Shown here piece after piece: positions 6,169 through 17,500 of a DNA stretch of 25,295 nucleotides. The stretch's first letter is position 1. The number at the start of each line of letters is the position of its first letter. The DNA comes from a virus. The DNA lies in IMG/VR virus record IMGVR_UViG_3300046462_000403, positions 1 through 25,295 of that record, one strand, 5' to 3'. Under the pieces are notes generated by a model. That model ran no database searches and had not been told where the DNA came from. It was given only the letters and a program-made list of their open reading frames with translations. Both the position numbers and the translations under genes were made by a program.

Positions 6169-6576
6169 TTACACCCCCCTACTCGCATCAACTATCAGCC
6201 TTTTGGCTCGCTCATCAGTTAGCAAAAACCCGTACAGCGGGTCCGCCAACTTCTCCGCTATTCCGCGGAGAACGAGTCGCCGCCCAGGCCGTGCCATTCC
6301 CTCACTAGCCTTGGCGTACTCTGCCACATGCGCGACCAACTCTTCGTCGAGCCGAAACTTGGGGTCTGCGATATAACGCCGCCACCAGCCCTCGGGGTCC
6401 AAACCGTGCCTTACCGAGTGGACCTGTTCATGCGCGAGCAGCGACGGTGTGATGTTAAGGCGCGACGGATTATAGATCGCGTCCCCGTAGCAGAAGATCA
6501 CGTTACCGGAATTGGCATGCGGGAACGCGCGCAGAATCTCAGCAAAATTCGGTGGATGCTCGAGGACGATCCGCAT
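6169..6576 (-). CDS. Small HExxH protein, putative metallopeptidase
   Basis: This 135-residue protein starts at MRIVLEHPP; the ATG at 6576 overlaps the preceding TAA. It carries HEQVH at residues 49-53 (LLAHEQVHS), a zinc-binding HExxH motif. A tryptophan pair and an acidic segment follow (WWRRYIADP, then LDEELVAHVAEY), where a third ligand Glu could lie at 78-79. Small phage proteins with this HExxH-WWRRYIADP layout are common at the end of virion operons. A zinc peptidase acting on virion or cell-envelope proteins is the natural reading, but no substrate is known. An alternative start six codons upstream would overlap the 436-aa gene. Confidence 0.7.
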   Translation of the reverse strand: MRIVLEHPPNFAEILRAFPHANSGNVIFCYGDAIYNPSRLNITPSLLAHEQVHSVRHGLDPEGWWRRYIADPKFRLDEELVAHVAEYAKASEGMARPGRRLVLRGIAEKLADPLYGFLLTDERAKRLIVDASRGV

Positions 6577-7886
6577 TACGGGAAAACACCCCAAACCCGG
6601 TTGTAACTTGTTTTTCCGGGTGTAACGGGCGGACCAGGGGACGGCACAACACCGAGATAGATTCTGGCAAATCGGTGTGGCGGAATTGCGTTGCCGTGCG
6701 CCGCAAGGTAGGCGCCAAGGTAAACTGGAATCGGACCAATCCCCTCGGTGTAGGCGCCGCCGCCACTGATGCCGCCGGTAACAGGGTCAAAAATCTGCCC
6801 CGCCAGCGTGAGGCCGCGGTTCCAGAGCTGCGTTGTCACATTCCCATCGGTCAGATCGTAAATCAGGACGGACGTGCCAACGCCGGTGAGCGGCCGATAA
6901 AACAGCGGAAGTGTGCCGTTATAGAGCGAGCTCTGAAAATTCAGGAATCCGATGATGCCGGCTGCAGGGACGGCCGCCCGCCACAAAATCGCGCCGGTCT
7001 GCCCGTCCATTTTGACCAGGTAATTTTTATTGGTGACAGCGTCTCCGGTATCAATCCCGAAAATGGGATTGCCGTCCGCCATGTCGTACCCGGGCCCAAA
7101 CATGGTCTGCATCGTGGACCAGGCCGGATCAATGTCGCTCGCATTGATGGTTCCGAGAACCGTCTGCGTCACGGCCGAATTGGGGAGGGTGTAGACGTCC
7201 GCCGGATCTATCGCGTCCCCGATCACATCATAGCGGTAGGCCGTGAAGAAGGTCCCGACTGCCACATATTCGTGGCCCATCACATAGAAACTGCCCTTCG
7301 ACATTGTGGTGGGACCGGGACCCAGGGAGAACGAGGCTTCTGCAATCCGCACCGCGGACAGCAGTAGCGGCGAGCCCGTCGTGTCGACGTTGATTACCGT
7401 CACTTCTTTTTGGTGCGAAGCGCTGGTGTTGCCGCGCGAGACGATGAAATTGTGAGAGCCGCGCTGGCCGGCAATGACGCGCGCCGGGTTTGCGATGTGA
7501 ATTACAACGCCGGTTATCGCATCGCAGGTCGAAATGGCCGCGTTGCCAGTTGCGATAATCTCATCCGAGACGAGCGTAGTCGCGTCGATTTTGGCAATGA
7601 CCTGATTGGGCGTGACGGGCAGGAACAGCTTGCCCATCGGGTGATAACAACCGGGAATGTTGATCATCGAGAACGGCGGACCGGGCCCGAAAATATCCTC
7701 CTCTGTCGCCTGCAGCGTCTCGGTTCCGGTCGTCCCACCATTGAACTGCTTGATCCCGTTGCCGAGCTCCTGCTGAAACACGCGATCGTTTTCGTGATCG
7801 ACAAAGAGCGCGCCGCCAAAGGGCGTGTACGGAACAGGCGTATCGGCGCCGACAAGCGCCAGCAGCGAGCCTTGATCAATCGACAT
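6576..7886 (-). CDS. Beta-rich virion protein, possible tail/adsorption protein (436 aa)
   Basis: The ATG at 7886 shares a base with the TAA of the preceding tail-appendage gene. The protein has many short segments of the type VLIYDLTDGNVTTQLWNRGL or YLVKMDGQTGAILWRAAVP. These resemble the blades of PQQ/WD-like beta-propellers, in which a D-x-x-TG or D-G-x-TG turn precedes a tryptophan strand. There is no signal peptide or catalytic motif. Size, beta content and position after the tail appendage suggest a surface-binding or tail-tip role. I do not recognise a named family, and beta-propeller is inference from repeat-like motifs. Confidence 0.65.
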   Translation of the reverse strand: MSIDQGSLLALVGADTPVPYTPFGGALFVDHENDRVFQQELGNGIKQFNGGTTGTETLQATEEDIFGPGPPFSMINIPGCYHPMGKLFLPVTPNQVIAKIDATTLVSDEIIATGNAAISTCDAITGVVIHIANPARVIAGQRGSHNFIVSRGNTSASHQKEVTVINVDTTGSPLLLSAVRIAEASFSLGPGPTTMSKGSFYVMGHEYVAVGTFFTAYRYDVIGDAIDPADVYTLPNSAVTQTVLGTINASDIDPAWSTMQTMFGPGYDMADGNPIFGIDTGDAVTNKNYLVKMDGQTGAILWRAAVPAAGIIGFLNFQSSLYNGTLPLFYRPLTGVGTSVLIYDLTDGNVTTQLWNRGLTLAGQIFDPVTGGISGGGAYTEGIGPIPVYLGAYLAAHGNAIPPHRFARIYLGVVPSPGPPVTPGKTSYNRVWGVFP

Positions 7887-8560
7887 TACAGGTGCGCCAC
7901 GAGACTGAGGGTGAAACGGGTAATCTGATTATCAATCGACGTGATCGAATAGCGGATTGCAGCCGGCCCCGATATATCGAGGGCCCATCCCGTGAGCGTC
8001 GTGTCGATTGAGCTTTGCGAATCCCCAAGCGTCGGCGGCGCGGAGGCCACGATTGAGTCCGTCAGCACAGGCGGGTTGTTGGCGGAAAAATCGTTTACCC
8101 AAACGTCCAGCTCAATGCTCCCTGGGAGCGTCGATTGCAGGACATTCATTGTCAGGGTGCAATCGACCGGGACAAAGGAATCGCCGCAGATCCCGGTGGG
8201 CGGGATTCCGCCGTTTCCGTCGACGGTCATTTCCGCGACGAGGAACGTACCGTTTTGCAGGACGGGCGGGATATAGGGCGCGACCGGATCGGCCGTCCAG
8301 ACTTCAACATCGTTCGCGTCCGTCAGCATCACTTTGTATTGGAGAGGCTGCAGGAAAATGTTGGGCAGTATGCCGGCCGCGTCCGCGACGACCGGGTTAT
8401 CATTTGGCGTGTCGAGGGTCGGATCCGAAAAGGTCGTAAGCGGCGTCGACGTTCCAGACGCGAAGAAATACAGCTTTGCGCCAGGCAGCGGAGCGCCAGT
8501 CACGGACGGCGCGTATTGATGCGGCATGACGAAACGGGACCAGGGTGTAGCGGCGCCCAT
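7886..8560 (-). CDS. Tail fibre/appendage protein with conserved head-binding-type N-terminus
   Basis: This 224-residue protein has an N-terminal domain (about residues 14-95) with the familiar tail-appendage pattern: GAKLYFFASGTSTPLTTFSD, DTPNDNPVVADAAG, then a YKVMLTDANDVEVWTADPV strand. Many phage tail spikes and fibres use this domain for attachment to the virion. The remaining C-terminal part is beta-rich and short, with no obvious depolymerase. It may therefore be an adaptor for another receptor-binding protein, or a compact fibre. Start and stop are each shared with a neighbour through TAATG overlaps, which indicates translational coupling to the giant gene and the 436-aa gene. Confidence 0.75.
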   Translation of the reverse strand: MGAATPWSRFVMPHQYAPSVTGAPLPGAKLYFFASGTSTPLTTFSDPTLDTPNDNPVVADAAGILPNIFLQPLQYKVMLTDANDVEVWTADPVAPYIPPVLQNGTFLVAEMTVDGNGGIPPTGICGDSFVPVDCTLTMNVLQSTLPGSIELDVWVNDFSANNPPVLTDSIVASAPPTLGDSQSSIDTTLTGWALDISGPAAIRYSITSIDNQITRFTLSLVAHL

Positions 8561-11500
8561 TATTGCTGTCCTTTTTGAAGCGTTCGGAGTTGGTTGCGCT
8601 GGTCCGGTGTGGCGTAGCGCGGAGCCCGCGCCCGCGAGGCCGGGGTCGCCCAGGAGCGCAGCAGGTAAACCCGCTCCCGTGCCGTCATGCCGAGTTTGGC
8701 GAGCGCCCGAGCGGCCCCGTTCTTATCGCCGGAATCATATTGCCGGTGAATGTCCGGCAGCGCCGCTTGAATAGCCTGTTCGTGCTGGCTTCGAATATCG
8801 TGCGCGAAGCCGGCCGCAGGGCCTCCCGGATAGCCGCGGCGAACCGTAACGCCGACCGTGCGAAGCGCCAGTTTGGCCGCGTCCGTGCTTCGCGCCTGTC
8901 CCATGAGGATATTGTAACCGGACTCAATCTGATCCATCGGCAAAAAGGCTTCAATGTAATGGCCGATGATCTTGCCCATGACGACTTCCGGGCTGTCCGA
9001 GGGTTGCCAGAGTTTCTTGTCGCCAATGCCGGCGTTGTTCGAAACCATGTCGAGGGTCGGCCGCGCGAACGGCGAGAGTTTGCTTTTCAGCGTGGCGAGC
9101 GGCGCCTCCGTCCAGTTCGCATATTCTTCCGCGAACTTCCCGAGCGGGTTGCGGGCGTAAATCGCCGTCCCCTGCTTATCGTATCCAATAAGGACGCGGC
9201 GGAGCGGCATGCCCGTCTCAGGGTCAATCTCGTTTGTCGCGGTCGCGGAAATCAGATCCAGCGGAATGAACGGATTGAGCAGCCGGAGCGGGTGGGCCTT
9301 GATGCCGGCGCTCAGGCTCTTCAAGCGATCGACATAGTCCTGCCAGATTTGGTCGCCGTTCGAACGCGCGGTCAAATAGGCAATGCCGTTGGTCAGCAGC
9401 GAATTGGCCGCGTACATCATCGCGACGTCAATCGCCACAATGGCGATCGTCTTGCGACGGGCGAGAGAAGTCACCTTCGACAGCGTTTCAGCGCCAGCAT
9501 CCCGGAGGATTTGCGCCTGCAGGTCGCGCGGGAGACCGTTGATCATATCCTTGACCACGGCCAGGTTGCCGAGGGTGTAGGTGCGCGAGAACAGGACCAC
9601 GTTCGCGATCTTGCGGGAGAGCTGAGACATTGCCTCCCGCGGCAGAGTGCCGGCGTAGCGATTCGCCCAATGCGCCGCCATCCTGTCCGCAGTCTGTTGG
9701 TCGTAACCCTTCGCGACCATGTTATCCGAGAACGTCTTGAAGAGCCCCGCTTGCAGGTCCGCCACGCGATCCCACAACAGCGTATTGTGGAGAAAGTCGC
9801 CCATCGCATCGACTGAGCGATAAACCTTCTCCCCGGCTTTCGGATCAAACAGCCCCGGTACCGCGCCCAATATCTGCGCCGTCCAGGAGCGGCCAGGACG
9901 GATCTGTTCGCTTGCCGCCACGCCGGTAATGTCCTGCATTTCGAAGTGGCGCCCTATCGGGACGAGACCGGCGAGAATCGCGCGGGTCATAACCTCCGGG
10001 TCGTTCTTGATAAGGTTGCCTTCGGCCAGGATCTTGAGATTGGCGCCTTTGAACGTGAGCAGGCCCTTTGGGTCCGCCGGCAGCGCGCGCCCGAGCTCCG
10101 TCAAAAGATGGAGCTGCACGAAGGGCGAGAACATGACGTTATTCATGGCCTTGCCCTTCAAGGTCATAAACGCCTGGTAGGCCGCGCCGTCCGGCGATGC
10201 GAGCACCGAGCGCAGCGGGCCCTCGAAATCATCGCGGACGTAAATCGGCACACGTTCGAAAACGGTTGTGCCGTCCTCATTCTTCATTGCCGACAAGCGC
10301 CCGGTGTCGGGGTCTCTTGTGAACCGCGGGCGCCAGGTCGTGAAAGCGGGATTGCCGTCAATCGTAAACCAGCGGTGTTCCGCGTCCACCGGCGGAGCGC
10401 CCTCAACGACCGTCTCCTCCCCAACCTGCCGTCCGGCTTCCTTGATCGAATTGATCAGCGCGCGTCCCGCAACCGCTTCGCGCAGTTTCATAGTCGCCAG
10501 CGGCAAGGTCCGAATATCCCGGACGACTTTGGCCTCGGTGTCGAATTTGGCCGATGCCGCCGCTTCGCTCTCCTCAGTCGTGAGGTACTTGCGCTGTTTG
10601 AGGTTTGGCGTCGAAGTCCGGACCTGCCGGCCGTAGCCGGGGATCGACCGTGCCTCATTGCCGCGCAGCGGTTTGGCCCCGCCTTCCGCCATATCAACAA
10701 ACATGCGCGGGACGTAGGACGGGAGCCCTTCGTTCTCTACACGGACGAGCCCGACAGCCTTTGCCGCCTCCCATGTCATTTCCGCGTCACGCTGTTGCGC
10801 CAGGACCTCATCGCGCTCCTCGGCCGTGAGACGGGCAAGGCCGTATGGCTCAAGACGCTCGCCCTCAAAGTCGTTTCGGCCCCGTTGCCGCGCGAGTTGG
10901 CGCTCGACCGATTCCTCATCGGCCGCTTCCCACATGCGTTTGCGCTGTTCGGGCGTGAACCTGTCTTTCAACCGCTTATCCATCTGCTGCCCGTGCCAGT
11001 GGGCGAGACGGATTCTGTTGGCCCAATCCTTCACCACGGCGCGCGCGGCGTCTCCGCCTTCTGCCATCGGGGCGAGGAGCATCCGGAAGTTGCGGACGAT
11101 TTCCTGCGCGCTACGGGCCGGATCTTGCAGCTTCTCCGGGAGATTGTCGGGGTTGAGTTGCAACCTGGTCGCGCGCCCAAATGGCCGCGGTTCCGACTTC
11201 GACGCCGCGGCTACGAAGCCGCGAACGCCGCGGTTGCCGATTTCGCCGGACTCAATGCGGTCGAAAATGTTGCGCGCCGTGACGTCGCCACCAAATGTCT
11301 TTCGCAGATAGTCGCGGACGGTATCGAGGAGCTTTGCGAGCCTCTCAAAAATCGGCCGTACCAGCGCAGGCACAATGCTTGGCGCCTTCCGCCACGCGGC
11401 AAAGTGGTCCGCAATCGCTTCTTCAATCTGTCCGTCCGCGTCCATGTGGGCGTAACGCGCGGCTATGTTGTGTTTGCCGATCCAGTCGCCCTTGCGCGCA

Positions 11501-14500
11501 GCGGCTTCGAGCTTTGCCCATTCGCCGGAGCTCAGGAACCCGTTGTGGCGGAGCCAGTGGATTGCTTCGTGCCGCAGCGTATGGGCTGCATCCGGAGAGC
11601 GCAGGGACCAGGCGATAACCCGGCGCGCGCCCAGGGCGGTAAAGCCGGTGATGGAGTTCTCACCGATTTCCTTCGCGAATCCCTTGGTCGCCGGGGAAAT
11701 ACTTTTGGCGACGATAACTTCCGCCTTGGGCACGATGCGATTGGCGATTTTCGTTACTTGCGCGATCACAGCGCTTTCCCGCGCCGATGGCTTATCAGGG
11801 AGTTGGGCTATGACGTCGTCAATCAGGAGCGGCCGTTTCAGGCCGCCACCGGCCTCTTCTGGCCGCTCGCGGGCGCGCTCGAATAGCGGCTGGCCCCGCA
11901 TGACGGACTCACGCATGGATTCTGTGATGGGGATGCTGTGGACGGGAGTGCCCTGCCTTGGGCCTTCTCGCATCCGGCCACCAAGATATTCCGCCGCCGC
12001 TTCTGAGAGATGCTCATTCGCGGCTTCCTTGAACGGGCGTCCGTCCTCGATTGCGTAATAGAGGCTGCGGATTTGGTTCTTTACGCCAGATGGCAGGGCC
12101 TCCCACGATCTACCGGACATTTTGTAGGCGACGGCTTCCTTTGAAACGTCGGGGCCTTCATAGAAAGACAGAGCGTTTCCGGGTCCAGAGACCGTCGTTT
12201 CCTCAACCTTCGCCCCCCATTTCTTGACGTACTTGTTCGCGAATTGCGGGATGATCTTGTCGTAAAATTCCCGCATCCCCTTCCCGCCCACTTTGAGGTC
12301 GAGGCCGCCGTAATTCTTCCCGAAGTATTTGGTATCCGGCTTTGGCTGCGCCTCATATTCCTTCGCGTCTTTAATGATTTTCTCGGCAAGATCCTTTCCC
12401 ACATAGTCGGCAAGGTCCGCCTCCGTCCGCGTATCGTTTCCGATTTCGTCGCCGTGTTTGTAAACGCGAACGGTATATTTGCCGTCGTCCTCTTTTACGA
12501 CGTCGAGTCTATCGACGTGCTTCGACAGGTCGTAGCGATCGGCGTTTGTGTCGCCCGTGTCCCAGGAGAGCCGGTCGTAACCGTTTTCGGCCGCGTAGCG
12601 GAGCAGCCGCTTGAAAACGAGTTCGTGCCATGAGTTCTTGAATGGCGCGTCCGGGACGCCGTTTTTTGCCTCCCTCGCCGCCTTGAGTTCCTGCCTGGCG
12701 CGGGACCAGCGCTCCGCAAGATCCCTGTCCGCTACGGTATCGTAATCCCAACTATACGGGTCGCCGCCGATTGCCGCGCGCGCCGTGGCTACGTCGTCAA
12801 ACCCGAAATTGTCGTGACGCTTCACCATTTCTGTGACTTCCGGCCGCATGTCGTCGTAAGCCTTTTCGGCCGCCTTGAAGCGCTCCTTATGGACTATCCC
12901 GCTGTACCCCTGCTTGCGGCCCCTTTGATGCCAGTCGCTTTGAATCTCCGCTGTGTGGAGGACTTTCTCGCCATTGGGGCCCACGCGATCATCGACGCGG
13001 CCGTGTCCGACGACGTTCGGCTCCTCAAAGTGTCCGGTGTTAAAATCCTCTGTACTTCCGACCCGGTTGACGACGCCACCGGCGCCATCATCCATTGGGA
13101 TTCGTTTCAACTCGCCGCCGCGCGATGGCAGCGTGAGTTTGATTTCGCGATAATTCTCGCCGCCCTTGAGGCGCCAGCCGCCGAATTTTGTCGGGGTCTT
13201 GATTTTCCCCTCAGACGGCAGGCCTTCATATTCGTGCGGGCCAAATTCCTTGTTCAGCGCCTTGAGCCGGTTCTCCGCTTCATGGTGGCTCATCTGGCCG
13301 CCACGATCGCGCAGATTCACAATCTCATCATAGCGCCGCTGATACTCTGCCGTTTTCTCCGGCGACCACGGTTCACCGCCAATGCTCTCGTGAATCTGAA
13401 CTTCGTGCCCGCTCACATGGGCGAGCAGTTCATCGCGCGTGATCGGCTTCGTCTGCCCACGGAGAAAGTCCTCAATGTGCGACCATTCCATTTCTTCGGA
13501 CTTAATTCCGGGCGTGTTTCGTAACGTGGCGAGCCACTGAGCGCCGGTCGCCTTCGCCGTCTTGGAGGTTTCGACCGCGCGCGTGAGAGCGGAGAAGAAC
13601 GGCTTTTCAGCCGCCTGCAGTTGGAAAAGCGATTTCTGCTTTGTCGGAGGCGGACCAAACATATCGGGTTCGCGCGACTTCTCGGATTTCGGCCGGACAT
13701 ATTGTTCCGCCTGCCGCCGCGCGATCGTGCGCGTGTGCTCCTCGGCTTTCATCCTGGTAGCGGTTTCGTCCGACCGCCTTTGCAGGTCAGCCTCAATGCG
13801 CTCACGGGTCGCGGCGTCGGCGTTCTTGTGGATCAGCGCCTCGGTCTCGGTCGCCTTCTCCATGCCGGGGAAAACATATTGCGGGAGCGCGCGGCCGTGT
13901 GCGTCGACGGCGCCGGGTTCGGTGATTTTCTCCTCTTCTTCGCGAAGGCTGTCCCGGCCTTCGAGGAGCTTTATTTGCGTGGGCTTCCGGTACGCTTTAG
14001 GTGGAGTGCGTCCAGGACCGTTCTCCGGGCGAACTTCATTTCCGGATGGTCTTTCTGCGCTTCGGTTTCGCGCAAAAATGTCTTTAATTGTTCCATCGAA
14101 TGATACGGACCCGGCGGGTCGATAAACACCGGATGGCCGGCGTGGAGCGAGCTCGAAGCGCTTGCTGTCCTTGAGGCTTTCCCTGATGCCACTTGCGGCC
14201 TCCTCTATGGCCTGTTCGACCCAACCGCGATGCCGAGCCGGCACTTCGTAATTCGTGGTGTAATCAATCAGCCCCGCGCGGTCCAGCGCTGCATTGCGGA
14301 TATAGGCGCGGAGTTCGCGGCCTTCGTCCGGGTGCATTTCGCCGCGCTCGAATATCGGATAGCCGTATTTGTCCGCCGCCTTCCCGGCGTTGTACGCGGC
14401 GAGCTGAAACTCGAGACGACCGACCGGCTGTGAAAATTTCGTCCCCACGTTTTTGAGCGGCCGCGCCAGGGTCGCGACGTGGAAATCCCCGTTCTGGCCT

Positions 14501-17500
14501 ATGACGACCATCCCAAGATGGCCGGGATAATTCAGCGCAACGACGTCAGGCTCAGAAGGGCCGGAACCGCTCGGATGATTGTGCAGCGAGACGATGCGAG
14601 TTTGTGGATCTTCCCACATGGCGATTGTTGTCGGGCCAAACGTAACCGCCTCGGGTTGCTCGCTCGTATGGGCTTCAATCCCCCCGTTCGAGTGAACAAT
14701 GACCATGCTCTCATTGCCGGTCTGCCGGCCGCGCTCCATGACAAACGAAGCGCCGACCCTGGCACCGTTGACCGGCTCATAGGCGAGCGGTACCCCGAGC
14801 CTTGCCGCGTAGGCGCGAACATCGGTTGTGATGTTCGACATGGCCGCTCTCAGGCCGCGGGTGAACTTAAATGTTTGATCCCGTGGGAATGATTCTACTG
14901 GACCGGGCCCCGGGGCGGCTCCGGCTCTTCCGCCAGTGTCCGCAGTTTGCCAGCCTCCCGGAGACGCATTGCCCGGAACTTCGGATCCGGCTCCTTGGCC
15001 GCCTGGGCTTCGAAAACCCTCGCCATCGCTAGATAGCCCGGGCGTAGTATCGGTCGCTCCGCCAAGTTCCTGTCTCCTCTTCGCGAGCGCGAGGATATCC
15101 GCCGGCGAGGTCGGCGGCAATCCTAGCAGGTTTTCGCCACCAACCGCTTTTGCCGCTTCCTGCGTGAACAACCGCGCCGCGTCTGCAAGTGACTTTCGGC
15201 CAGTCGGGCGCTTCCAGTTCTCCGTGTCACGGAACATCAGCCGCAGCCATGACTCGGTGAGCGGGTCAATCATCTGTCCAGTAAACACGTCTCTCTGGAT
15301 GGTCAGGTCTCCGAGCTTTACGCCTTCCTGCCGCGCGCGTTCGACCAGGTTCGCAGCGGCAAGGAAATTCGCGGTTTGATCCATTTCCGCCGGTACAGAC
15401 CCTCGCCGCACCGCAGCACGAAGCCGCGCCCACTCCGGGGCAACGTCCAGCATCGCGCCGCCGATCGCTTTAATGTCCGAGTCCGGACTTTCGGACACGT
15501 TCTCCACCAGCGCGGGATCGCCATACGCCTTCGCGAGCAATGCGTTCTGTACGCGCCGGATGCCGTCCTGGGACAGCGAACCGTCCCCTTGAACCATTTT
15601 CCCGTATTCCCCCGGCGTGAGCGCGCGAGCGGCAAATTCACGGATGAACGGTCGGTTCTGCACCATCTTGACGTCACCGCCCTGGTACAGGTCGAGCGCT
15701 TCGTCGCCAAGCGCGTTCGCGTCAATCATGGCCTGTTCGGTCGACGAGTATTGGCCGGTCCCCGACTGATTGGCCTCACGGACGAAGGCCCCGCGCTCCG
15801 CCGGAGTCATTTCCTGATTGCGGACGCGCACAAGAACCGGCGCCGTCATGCCATCGACGGGATAGCCTTGGTCTTTCAGATATTGCCTGTAACCATCGGC
15901 TGCGTCCGAACCGTCCGCATACGCCCGCTGGATGGCGAGCGTTCGACCATTGCCCGATTCCACAATTCCGGTCGGGGAAATAATCGGCGCGCCATCGGTA
16001 GCTGTGGCGGACTTGTCGAGCAGTTTTGGATTTAGGTTTTGCGCGATCGTCGCGATCTGCTGTTGGCTCACGGCGCGCGAGCGGTCGCGCGGCTGCAGCT
16101 CCGGCGGAAAATCCTTGTTCGTCACCCCATCCAGCGTTTGCGACGGGACCAGGTGATTTGCTTCGACCACCGCATACTGAACCGGCACTTCGCGCCCGGT
16201 CGACGTCACCGCAACATCGTCCCCAATTACGCGCCGCGGTATTCCGCCATCGCCTTGTGGGGCCGCTGTGACCTCTGGCGCGGGGCGCGGAGGACCGGGC
16301 ACCGGTGGAGCGGGTGTGACGGAAGGGGGTAGGACAGAGGCCGGTGGAGGAGGCTCACCGGGGCGCGTGAGGCCGATTGCACCGAGACCATTATCCACCG
16401 GCGGAGTCGGACGTGCTTCCGGAGCTTTGGGTGCAGGGGCCGCCGCGCGTGGCTTTGCAGGGGGAACCGGCTTTGCCCAATCCGGGACTTCGACGCGCGG
16501 GACTTCCGGATGGCCGCCGCGCATGGCCTCAATCTCAGCGCCACCGAATATGTCGCGCGCAATGTCCTGTGCCTGCTGCTGCGGGAGCCCGGCGCCAGTC
16601 AGCACGTTCGTAAGGCCCTGAGCCCCGCCATGCAGGACGCCCTCAAAGGCCCTGCCCATCAGGTTCATTGCCTCAGCGCCGGTATATCCGAGCGTGGTCG
16701 CCAGATAGCCCGGAAGCGCGTTCCAGACCGTGAGACTTTGCTGCGTCGGAGCAACGCCCATCTTCTGCAGGAAATCGACGGTTGCATTACCCATTTCACC
16801 GAATGGCGCTCCGCCTTCCACGAACCCACGAACCGCAGCGCCAGCCGTGCTTTTGTCCGCCTCAAACGGCGTCAACTCTCCCGTTTCGCCTTGAGCAACA
16901 TTCGCAATGCCGCGCGATGCCACCGAGCCACCCGGACCTTTCCCGGACTTGAGATTGGTCGTGAGCCAGTTTTCGACGCCCTGCCAAAACGTCGGCTTTG
17001 GCGGGTCAAGATCATCGAATGTGATCGGCCCGGATTTCGGAACGTCAAGATCATCGAAAGTGATAGGTCCGCCGGATGCAGCCGGAGCGCCAGCAGTCGG
17101 GGCCTTGCCCGTCGCCAGTTTGACGCCTGTAGCCATCTGTTGCGGCGTGTACGGATTTTTACCGTTTTCGCGCGTGAAGATGGCGCCCAGGAATTGATTG
17201 ACCAGGTTTGGGTCGGAGAGGTCGAGAGGATCGTCGGGCTTCACGCCCAATTCCGCGGCCACCTGGGCGACATACGCCGGCGTGTCGTTCTCGTTTGGAG
17301 GAGCCCAACCGTTTTTCGGGTCGCCAATAATCCCGGCGACAGTAGTCAGCCCGTGCTTCTCACCCTTGGCCTGCAGATTGATTGCAGCCGCCCGGATTCC
17401 GTCCTCGGGAGTGCCAAAGGTCGCAAAGCCTTTGTTGGCTCCGGTCTGCCCCTGCCACTTGGTTTTGTCCGCGCGGATATTGCCGGGATTGTTGTTGCGG

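Noticed and set aside
6552-7367. Long plus-strand open frame of 271 aa opposite the 436-aa gene
   Set aside because: It is antisense to a coupled minus-strand gene, Arg/Gly-rich and low in recognisable motifs: typical of high-GC shadow frames.
9946-11886. Plus-strand open frame of 646 aa inside the giant gene
   Set aside because: The frame is open because of codon bias on the opposite strand; it is Arg-rich with no domain and sits antisense to recognised polyvalent-protein domains.
12814-13524. Plus-strand open frame of 236 aa with hydrophobic segments
   Set aside because: It lies antisense to the large-polyvalent-protein module with clear motifs on the minus strand, and there is no ribosome-binding site or neighbouring plus-strand genes.
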